From Cichorium intybus (taxonomy: Eukaryota > Streptophyta > Magnoliopsida > Asterales > Asteraceae), in NCBI GenBank assembly GCA_023525715.1, contig CM042010.1, forward strand, positions 86,671,384 through 86,735,383: a DNA stretch of 64,000 bases. The letters run 5' to 3'. The position numbers and the translations under genes were made by a program. The notes beneath the pieces were generated by a model. It did no database searches. It was not told where the DNA came from and saw only the letters and a program-made list of their open reading frames with translations. Positions 29,496-39,635 of the stretch are shown here, in pieces. Position 1 is the first letter of the stretch. Each line of letters starts with the position of its first letter.

Positions 29496-30745
29496 CTATG
29501 TATGAGTTCTTGATGAAGTTTCCCCCTTTTCCTGAATTTTTCTTTTCCTAAATACAACCTTATGAGCAGCTTGTATTAGTTTCTTTGTGCCGTCTGTTAG
29601 ACCCGATTGTGACCCTTCAATTATCGCTTCTTTTTGTTTCTTTAGGTTGGGTATTAAATCTCTAGACAATTCTGATGCATCGCAAAAATCGTTACCAAAT
29701 TCCTGTGGCACAAATAAATCTAATAATTACAATTTTATGATATAAAGGAATTAAAAACAAAAATGTAATTCTTTACCTCAGCACGATCAATAAGAGTTTG
29801 CAGACTCTTAAGTTGTCGTTGGGGCCAACGATTGATACCTAAATCTCTACAGTGTTTTTTTAACTGTGTCGATCCAATGTTGAGTTCCTTCGCAGCTTTC
29901 TCAATTTGTTCGTTGAAGTGTTCAGCTATTATTTCCCTACTTAATAAATGTCTGAAACCTCTTCCACTGCCACCTGCTATGTTTTCTGAACTAGAAGATT
30001 CAAATCCAATTGTATTGTTATCATTCTGGATCATTTGAACATGATCCTGATTTTCTGACCCAAAGATGGACATTGATTCATCAAAATTAGTGGCCTCTAT
30101 CGGTAATAATTGTTGGTTTTCAACTAAAATCTCAGGATTCTGAAATCCTTCTAGGTTCCTTTGAATCACCTGAAGGTGATTTTGGTATTGAAAACCAACC
30201 CCAAACTCGGGATTCATATCAATATTGATGTTATCAATCGTCTGTAATTGATTGTCATTTTGAATGTCAGCCATAAATCCTTGATTCATGGGGATGATCT
30301 CACTGCTCATTGAGGGTACGTCGATGAATGGATTGTACTCAGTTAGACCATCCACAAATGGGTCTACAAATAACACATGTCAAATGATAAAACAAAACAG
30401 AATACTTATAAATGGATCATTCAAAAGAATTTAACCTGGTAGAAGGCATGGAGTCTGATCAAGTGCAAAGTCAGATGCATGCACCGTATCATCTGAGTTA
30501 ATGTTCAACTCGGGAAAAATTTCCGGCTCATCGTGGAGATGCTCTATTGGTAGTATATCTGGAAGACTGTACCATAATTCAAAATCAAACAAAACATTAG
30601 AAAGGTAATCAAAGTATGGATGATAGATGTCTAGAATGTTAGAGTCACCGAACTCTATTAAGAATTCTTGGTTTGAAGTACCCTCTCCTTGCGGAAAACC
30701 AGGTCCAGGGTTCGACAGATCGCCCATTGAAGATCTGTTTTCCAT
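29496..30745 (-). CDS. RWP-RK domain transcription factor (RKD-like), captured in element 1
   Basis: Three exons fit one frame: 30436-30745, 29777-30363 and 29496-29702. The introns (30364-30435, 72 bp; 29703-29776, 74 bp) have GT...AG ends and join in phase. The product would be 367 residues, starting MENRSS. Residues about 244-296 match the RWP-RK DNA-binding domain of plant RKD proteins: a LSREII start, AAKELNIG, then CRDLGINRWP. The signature reads RWPQRQ instead of RWPxRK, so its final lysine is lost. The N-terminal part is acidic and rich in Asn, Gln and Asp, resembling an activation region. RKD factors act in the nucleus, classically in egg cell and gametophyte identity; that role is not shown here. 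The gene is antisense to the retroelement, keeps its introns and has a TATA box about 100 bp upstream, so it was copied from genomic DNA. A TAG at 29496-29498 probably truncates it. Confidence 0.8.
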
Positions 30746-30842
30746 GACTCGGCTTTAAATATGAGTTCGTTTATGAACAAACTAGTGATAAGAGAGGACG
30801 AGACTGAAAATGAATGTGGAAATGAATGATACTACATACCTG

Positions 30843-30850
30843 TATATATA
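30843..30850 (-). promoter_or_regulatory. Candidate TATA box of captured RWP-RK gene
   Basis: On the minus strand CTATATATACA lies about 100 bp upstream of the ATG at 30745, a normal spacing for a plant TATA box plus a short leader. It implies that the gene was captured with at least its core promoter. Confidence 0.5.
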
Positions 30851-30859
30851 GTATCTTGC

Positions 30860-31606
30860 AGCTGGAACCGAAAGGTCACACGGAACTGAAAGGACACCTC
30901 ACGTTTTAATTACCGAAATTCAAACTAACTACAGTAGATGCGACTTTTCACTACCCCAAGTGACATTTTTTCAAAATTCCCTGCTTGACTCTGGTGAGAA
31001 CGAGATAATAAAGAGACTCTTGAAATAAAACAAAATTTTATGTCTCCATATAATGGAAATAGTTTAAAGAGTGTTCAGTACTTCAAAGAAAAAAAAAGAA
31101 CTTACGAAAGATGATGTAAATTTTATATTTTTCGGTGAAACAAAAATTTTTGGAGATTTTACAAATATAGAATTATTTTGCCAAAAAGTATTTAAAAGAA
31201 AATATTGAATTGAGACAAATGTGTGTTGAAATATGCGAATTCATATAAATACGAAATAGTGTTAAAAATTAGGTGTTGCAAGTTAACTAGGTTAACTATG
31301 TATACATGAATATTAGAAAGTACTAAATATATACTGTAGAAAGTAGCCGGTCAAGTTGATGTGTGGGACTGTGAGAAACAGTTAAAGTTTTACATCTAGA
31401 GTAACTAGAAGAAAAGAAGTATGGAGTGAATGAGAATAATAGGACCTTAAGCATTATTACAGAGACATGTGAAAGTTGAAGGGAAAGATAATGAAACCTT
31501 GTAAAGGTTCGACAATAAGATGAGGAGGATTTTTGAAGAACATAAGGACTCGATGGGAAATACATAGAGGCGTTCGAGAATGCGGATTTCGGGACGAAAT
31601 CCAAAT
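30860..31606. other. Non-coding: cargo upstream region and 3' internal end of element 1
   Basis: AT-rich sequence upstream of the captured gene. The last 50 bases, with GGGACGAAATCC before the purine tract, resemble the 3' internal end of Tekay-type gypsy elements. The boundary between cargo flank and element sequence is not visible. The overlapping ORFs at 31323-31740 look like chance. Confidence 0.5.
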
Positions 31607-31618
31607 AAGTGGGGGAGA
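31607..31618 (+). other. Polypurine tract of element 1
   Basis: AAGTGGGGGAGA lies just before the 3' LTR (two bases separate them). It is the expected primer for plus-strand synthesis and confirms the orientation. Confidence 0.85.
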
Positions 31619-31620
31619 CT

Positions 31621-33407
31621 TGTAAGATCCGTATCCTGATTATAACATATACTTAAAATAAGAGTGTTAGGAATTATATGATTTTTGGTAGTTATAAAGC
31701 TAAGAAAAACTTTAGTTACAATTTCATATAAAATCAGCATTTTGTGTCGTTTTTAGAAAAATCATAATTAATTTTAGAAAAATCGTTTGGACCTCAAACC
31801 AGTGCACAAAGTTTACAAATTGAGTCTAGTACAATTACCAAACATAATAGTAAGCTTGAAAATGACATTATTTATGGTAAAAAATGCAATCTTTACTGAT
31901 TAGTTCGGAATTGACAGATTAGATAGTCTGTTTTCAAAAATTCATAATAAATCATAGAAAAATCGTATAAACACGTAAAATACATCCCTGGAAAGGTATG
32001 GAGATGAATTTTCTGAATATCAAATAAAAACATGAATTTAATGGGTTTAAGATCGGCTGAAACAGTCTTGAACAGACTGATTCTAGAAGGCCTTTAATTT
32101 CAACAAAATTATATTATTAAAATCTTTTGTCAAAAGTGTCATGCCATTTTTTATTCAAGAATTCAAGTATAAATACCCCTCAAAACATCTCATAAACCAC
32201 ACCAACAAATCTCAATCCAATATATAGAGGTTTCTAAGCACTAGAGTGTAAGAAGTGAGCGGAAGGAAGCTCAAAAGCCTAGCGAAGAAGTTATAGGTTC
32301 CGACGACTGGTCATAAGGTAACTACAAACTTTTCTATAGCTTAATTAGGTATTGTAAAATAGTTTTTGTGTTAAGAAGTAGAATATTTAATAAGTATAAC
32401 ATATGTTATATTATACTAATTTCTAACAATAGTAAACAAAAACCTTAAAATGTCGTTATTATAACAATTCGTAATTTCCGAATATAATACCGATTGATTT
32501 ACTTACGAGGACGGTGACTAGGACGATTACTTGGGATCTGGTTGTTGGATTTTCCGAAAGGCTAAAATGCTGAAAGGATCCTGCCACCCCATCTAATCTT
32601 CTACCTGGCCGTTCTTTACTTGATAAATCATGGAGTATCATATTGGAATTATTGAAGGGTTTAATGATGCGACTATAATATAGTTAAGGATTAAGAAATG
32701 ATAGATTTCTTATTATGTTAACAGTTAAAGTGAAGGAAATACAAAGCCGAGAAAGATAAACGATATAGTCAACTATAATTAGGTGAGTCTTCTCACTATA
32801 CTATAGGTGATATTGCATGCGTAGGAAGGAAGATATGTTAGACTAAGGTGATCTTACCTGTTATGATAATTGTATGAATTATTGCTATGATAATGATTGT
32901 TTGTGGACGGAACGAGATAGCCCGCGAGCCAATAGGCGGAACGGGAATAGCCTGCGAGTCATTAGACGGAACGGGAAAAGCCTGCGAGCGATAAGACAGA
33001 ACGGGAACTGCCCGTGAGTCTTCAGGCGGAACAGGGATAGCCCGTGAGTCTCACAGACATATGAATGGTTACTGTGTGTTGTATGTTATGTGATGGATCG
33101 TATGGTATTTTGAGGAACTCACTAAGCTCCATGCTTACCCTTTCCCTATATAAACTACTGTTTCAGGTACATCAGGTACAATGGATGGCAAGGCGTGACG
33201 TGTATACACTGTGCTGCTTCATTGGAGGACTGTTTTTGAATTAATATTCCGCTATATTGTGATTTCGTTAACTTCTGTTAATCCTGGGGTGTTTTCATTA
33301 AACTTATAAGTTATGGAATTTTGTCAAAATTAATTAAGTGGCTTTTCTTATATTGAAGTTTTCGTTTAAAAATTTTTAAATTTACTCAAAAATTTTGGGA
33401 TGTTACA
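31621..33407 (+). repeat. 3' LTR of element 1
   Basis: Direct copy of 25781-27567 with about 12 base differences by eye and no indels. TATA box copy at 32168-32175 and minisatellite copy at 32905-33054. ATAAC, the target duplication, follows at 33408-33412. Confidence 0.95.
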
Positions 33408-36400
33408 ATAACCCATCACAAACCTACCTGGTTGACCATAACCCATCACAACCCTTCCTGGTTAACCATAACCCATCACAAGCCTACCTGGTTGACCAGA
33501 ACCCATCACAATCCTACCTGGTTGACCATAACCCATCACAACCCTTCATCGTTGGCCATAACCTATCACAACCCTACATGGTTGACCATAACACATCACA
33601 ACCCCTACTGGTTGACCATAACCCATCACAACCCTTACTCGTTGACCATAACCCATCACAACCCTACCTGGTTTACCATAACCCATCACAACCCTACCTG
33701 TTTGACCATAACCCATCACAAACCTACCTGGTTGACAATAACCCATCATAACCCTACCTGGTTGACGATAACCCATCACAACCCTTCCTGGTTGACCATA
33801 ACCCATCACAACCCTACCTGGTTGACAATAACCCATCACAACCCATACTGGTTGACCATAACCCATCACAACCCTACCTGGTTGACCATAACCCATCACA
33901 ACCCTACATGGTTGACCATAATACATCATAACCCTACCTGGTTAACTATAACCCATCACAAACCTTCCTGATTGACTATAACCCATCACAACCCTACCTG
34001 GTTGACCATAAACCATCACAACCCTTACTGGGTGACCATAACCCATCAGAACCCTACCTGGTTGACCATAACTTATCACAACCCTACCTGGTTGACCATA
34101 ACCCATCACAACCCTTCCTGATTGACCATAACCCATCACAACCCTATCTGGTTGACCATAAACCATCACAACCCTTACTGGTTGACCTTAACCCATCAGA
34201 ACCCTACGTGGTTAGCTATAACCTATCATAACCCTACCTGTTTGACCATAACCCATCACACCCCTTCCTGGTTGACCATAACCCATCACAACCCTACATG
34301 GTTAACCATAACACATCACAACCCTTACTAGTTGACCATAACCCATCACAACCCTTCCTGGTTGACCATAACCCATCACAACCCTACCTAGTTGACCATA
34401 AACCATCACAACCCTTCGTGGTTAACCATAACCCATCATAACCCTACCTGGTTGACCATAACCCATCACAACCCTTACTGGTTGATCATAACACATCACA
34501 ACCCTACCTGGTTAACCATAACCCATCACAACTGTAACTGGTTGACCATAACCTATCACAACCCTACCTGGTTGACCATAACCCATCACAACCCTACCTG
34601 GTTGACCATAACCCATCACAACCCTTCCTGGTTGACCATAACCCATCACAACCCTACCTGGTTGACCATAACCCATCTCAACCCTACCAGGTTGACCATA
34701 ACCCATCACAACCCTTCCTGGTTGACCATAACCCATCACAACCCTACCTGGTTGACAATAACCCATCACAACCCATACTGGTTGACCATAACCCATCACA
34801 ACCCTACCTGGTTGACCATAACCCATCATAACCCTACATGGTTGACCATAACACATCATAACCCTACATGGTTAACGATAACCCATCACAACCATACCTG
34901 GCTGACAATAACCCATCACAACCCTATCTGGTTGACGATAACCCATTACAACCATTACTGGTTGACCATAACCCATCACAACCTTACCTGGTTGACCATA
35001 ACCTATCACAACCCTACCTGGTTTACCATAACCCATCACAACCCTTCCTGATTGACCATAACCCATCACAACCCTACCTGGTTGACCATAAACCATCACA
35101 ACCCTTACTAGTTGACCATAACCCATCAGAACCCTACCTGGTTAACTATAACCCATCACAACCCTACCTGGTTAACCATAACCCATCACAACACTTCCTG
35201 GTTGACCATAACCCATCACAATCCTACCCGGTTGACCATAACCCATCACAACCCTTACTGGTTGACCATAACCCATCACAACCCTACCTGGTTGACCATA
35301 ACCCATCACAACGCTTACTGGTTAACCATAACCCATCACAACCTTACCTGGTTAACCATAACCCATCACAACCCTAACTGGTTGACCATAACCCATCACA
35401 ACCCTACCTGGTTGACCAGAACCCATCACAACCCTACCTGGTTGACCATAACCCATCACAACCCTTCCTGGTTGACCATAACCCTTCACAACCCTACCTC
35501 CTTGACCATAAACCATGACAACCCTTCCTGGTTGACCATAACCCATCACAACCCTACCTGGTTGACCATAACCCATCACAACCTTACCTAGTTGACTATA
35601 ACCCATCACAACCCTTCTTGATTGACCATAACCCATCACAACCCTACCTGGTTGACCATAAACCATCACAACCCTTACTGGTTGACCATAACCCATCAGA
35701 ACCCTACCTGGTTTACTATAACCCATCACAACCCTACCTGGTTGACCATAACCCATCACATCCCTTACTGATTGACCATAACCCATCACAACCCTACCTG
35801 GTTAACCATAAGCCATCACAACCCTACCTGGTTGACCATAAACCATCACAACCCTTACTGGTTGACCATAACCCACCACAACCCTACCTGGTTAACCATA
35901 ACCCATCACAACCCTAGCTGGTTGACCATAACCCATCATAACCCTTCCTGGTTGACCATAACTCATCACAACCCTACCTGGTTGACCATAAACCATCACA
36001 TCCCTTACTGATTGACCATAACCCATCACAACCCTACCTGGTTAACCATAAGCCATCACAACCCTAGCTGGTTGACCATAACCCATCACAACCCTTCCTG
36101 GTTGACCATAACCCATCACAACCCTAGCTGGTTGACCGTAACTCGTCACAACCCTTCCTGGTTCACCATAACCCATCACAAACCTATCTGGTTGACCATA
36201 ACCCATCACAACCCTTCATGGTTGACCATATCACATCATAACCTAACATGATTAACTATAGCCCATCACTACCCTACCTGGTTGAAAATAACCCATCACA
36301 ACCCTATCTGGTTGACGATAACCCATTACAAGCCTTTATGGTTGACCATAACCCATCACAACCCTGCCTGGTTGACCAGAACCTATCATAACCCTACCTG

Positions 36401-39157
36401 GTTGACCATAACCCATCACAACCCTTCTTGATTGACCATAACCCATCACAACCCTACCTGGTTGACCATAAACCATCACAACCCTTACTGGTTGACCATA
36501 ACCCATCAGAACCCTACCTGGTTAACTATAACCCATCACAACCCTACCTGGTTGACCATAACCCATCTCAACCCTTCCTGGCTGACCATAAGCCATCACA
36601 ACCCTACCCGGTTGACCATAAGCCATCACAACCCTTACTGGTTGACCATAACCCATCACAACCCTACCTGGTTGACCATAACCCATCACAACGCTTACTA
36701 GTTAACCATAACGCATCACAACCCTACATGTTCACCATAACCCATCACAACCCTAACTGGTTGACCATAACACATCACAACCCTACCTGGTTGACCATAA
36801 GCCATCACAACCCTACCTGGTTGACCATAACCCATCACAACCCTTCCTGGTTGACCATAACCCATCACAACCCTACCTCATTGTCCATAAACCATTTCAA
36901 CCCTTCCTAGTTGACCATAAACCATCACAACCCTTCGTGGTTGACCATAAACCATCACAACCCTACCTGGTAGACCATAACCCATCACAATCGTTACTGG
37001 TTGATCATAACACATCACAACCCTACCAGGTTAACCATAACCCATCACAACCGTAACTGGTTGACCATAACCCATCACAACCCTACCTGGTTGACTATAA
37101 TCCATCACAACCCTACCTGGTTGACCATAACCCATCACAACCCTTCCTGGTTGACCATAACCCATCACAACCCTACCTCATTGACCATAAACCATCACTA
37201 CCCTTCCTGGTTGACCATAACCCATCACTACCCTACCTGGTTGACCATAAACCCTCATAACCCTTGCTGGTTGACCATAACCCATCATAACCCCACCTGG
37301 TTAACCATAACCCATCACAACCCTAGCTGGTTGACCATAACCCATCACAACCCTAGCTGGTTGACCATAACCCATTACAACCCTACCTAGTTGACCATAA
37401 ACCATCACAACCCTTTCTGGTTGACCATAACCCATCACAACCCTACCTGGTTGACCATAAACCATCACAACCCTTACTAGTTGACCATAAACCATCACAA
37501 CCCTACCTAGTTGACCATAAACCATTACAACCCTTATTGGTTGACCATAACCCATCACAACCCTACCTGGTTGACCATAACCCATCACAACCCCACGTGA
37601 TTGACCATAACCCATTACAACCTTACCTGGTTGACCATAACCCATCATAACCCTACCTGGTTGACTATAACCCATCACAACCCTTCCTGGTTGACCATAA
37701 CCCATCACAACCCTTCCTGGTTAACCATAACCCATCACAAGCCTACCTGGTTGACCATAACCCATCACAACCCTATCTGGTTGACCATAACCCATCACAA
37801 CCCTTCCTGGTTAGCCATAACCTATCACAACCCTACATGGTTGACCATAACACATCACAACCCCTACTGGTTGACCATAACCCATCACAACCCATACTCA
37901 TTGACCATAACCCATCACAACCCGACCTGGTTTACCATAACCCATCACAACCCTACCTGGTTGACCATAACCCATCACAACCCTACCTGGTTGACAATAA
38001 CCCATCATAACCCTACCTGGTTGACGATAGCCCATCACAACCCTTCCTGGTTGACCATAACCCATCACAACCCTATCTTGTTGACAATTACCCATCACAA
38101 CCCATACTGGTTGACCATAACCCATCACAACCCTACCTGGTTGACCATAACCCATCACAACCCTACATGGTTGACCATAATACATCATAACCCTACCTGG
38201 TTAACTATAACCCATCACAAACCTTCCTGATTGACCATAACCCATCACAACCCTACCTGGTTGACCATAAACCATCACAACCCTTACTGGTTGACCATAA
38301 CCCATCACAACCCTTCCTGGTTGACCATAACCCATCACAACCCTACCTAGTTGACTATAACCCATCACAACCCTTCCTGATTGACCATAACCCATCACAA
38401 CTCTACCTGGTTGACCATAAACCATCACAACCCTTACTAGTTGACCATAACCCATCAGAACCCTACGTGGTTAGCTATAACCTATCACAACCCTACGTGG
38501 TTGACCATAACCCATCACAACCCTTCCTGGTTGACCATAACCCATCACAACCCTACCTAGTTGACAATAACCCATCACAACCCTTCGTGGTTGACCATAA
38601 CCCATTACAACCCTACCTGGTTGACCATAACCCATCACAACCCTTACTGGTTGACCATAACCCATCATAACCCTAGCTGGTTAACCATAACCTATCACAA
38701 CCCTAACTGGTTGACCATAACCCATCACAACCCTACCTGATTGACCATAACCCATCATAACCCTTACTGGTTGACCATAACCCATCACAACCCTACCCAG
38801 TTGACCATAAACCATCACAACCCTTCCTGGTTGACGATAACCCATCACAACCCTACCTGGTTGACCATAAACCATCACAACCCTTACTGGTTGACCATAA
38901 CCCATCACAACCCAGCTGGTTAACCATAAACTATCACAACCCTAGCTGGTTGACCATAACCCATCACAACTCTACCTGATTGACCATAACCCATCACAAC
39001 CCTTCCTGGTTGACCATAACCCATCTCAACCCTACTTGGTTGACCATAAGTCATCACAACCCTTCCTGGTTGACCATAACCCATCACAACCCTACCTGGT
39101 TGACCATAACCCATCACATCCCTTCCTGGTTGACCATAACCCATCACAACCCTTCAT
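33408..39157. repeat. 30-bp satellite array, right block
   Basis: The same 30-bp satellite as 1-25780, continuing in phase after element 1. Internal duplications include about 33432-34230 with about 37690-38480, and about 34392-35800 with the blocks at 4880 and 21058. Phase slips occur near 36731 and 38912. The last recognisable monomer ends at about 39157, where the sequence turns into unrelated AT-rich DNA. Confidence 0.96.
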
Positions 39158-39628
39158 AGTATTATATTGGAGAAAAAATGGCTCGAAAAAAAACTTTTAA
39201 ATCATGGCTTAAGGGTTATGTATTTGTATGAGTATGTATATACATATGGATACATATGTCAATATGTATGTGTATGTGCATTAGCCATAAGACCCATAAC
39301 CCATAACCCATAAGCTATAAACCCTACGCCTTAATGCTCATACTTTATAAACCTTAAGCCCTATGTCAGGTATTAGGGTGTTAGGATTATGGTGTAAAGC
39401 TTGAGGCTAAGGGATTATGACTTTGAGCTTATGCTTAGGGATTGAGGCTTTATGCTTTAGGTATCAGGATTAGTTATTATGACAAATGTCTAATGGCTTA
39501 GGCCTTGTGGTCTTAGAAATCAGGGCTTAGGCCAATGGCTTAGGGATTAAGGCTTATGATTTATTACGTAGGGCTTAAGGTTTAGGGGTTATTGCTTATT
39601 CTTTATAATTTAGGGGCTTAGGGCTAAA
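39158..39628. repeat. Degenerate telomere-like flank of the satellite
   Basis: After a TATG-rich stretch, CCCATAA occurs three times in tandem at 39293-39313. It is followed by words such as AAACCCTA, then on the opposite strand TTAGGG-, TAAGGG- and GCTTAGGG-like words to 39628. These are one- or two-base variants of the plant telomere heptamer CCCTAAA. There is no coding capacity. The stretch was contiguous with 60039 onward before the Copia insertion, whose target duplication CTAAA is 39624-39628. Confidence 0.65.
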
Positions 39629-39635
39629 TGTTAGG

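Larger units (their letters stand above)
25781..33407 (+). mobile_element. Non-autonomous LTR retrotransposon carrying an RWP-RK gene (element 1)
   Basis: Two direct LTRs of 1787 bp (25781-27567 and 31621-33407) begin TGTAAGATCC and end GATGTTACA. ATAAC occurs on both sides (25776-25780 and 33408-33412), and the satellite phase continues across the insertion, so this is a single insertion. A primer binding site follows the left LTR and a purine tract precedes the right one, which sets the plus orientation. The 4053-bp interior has no gag, protease, RT, RNase H or integrase that I can detect. It contains instead an antisense RWP-RK transcription factor gene. By eye the LTRs differ at about 12 positions, so the insertion is young. 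The TG...CA ends, primer site and purine tract resemble Ty3/gypsy (Tekay-like) elements; the clade is an inference, since no pol remains. Confidence 0.93.

Noticed and set aside
29832..30038. 68-residue plus-strand ORF inside the RWP-RK gene
   Set aside because: Antisense shadow of the RWP-RK exon on the minus strand.
1..39157. CRISPR-like regular repeats
   Set aside because: Monomers are contiguous with no unique spacers and the DNA is clearly plant nuclear; it is a satellite.
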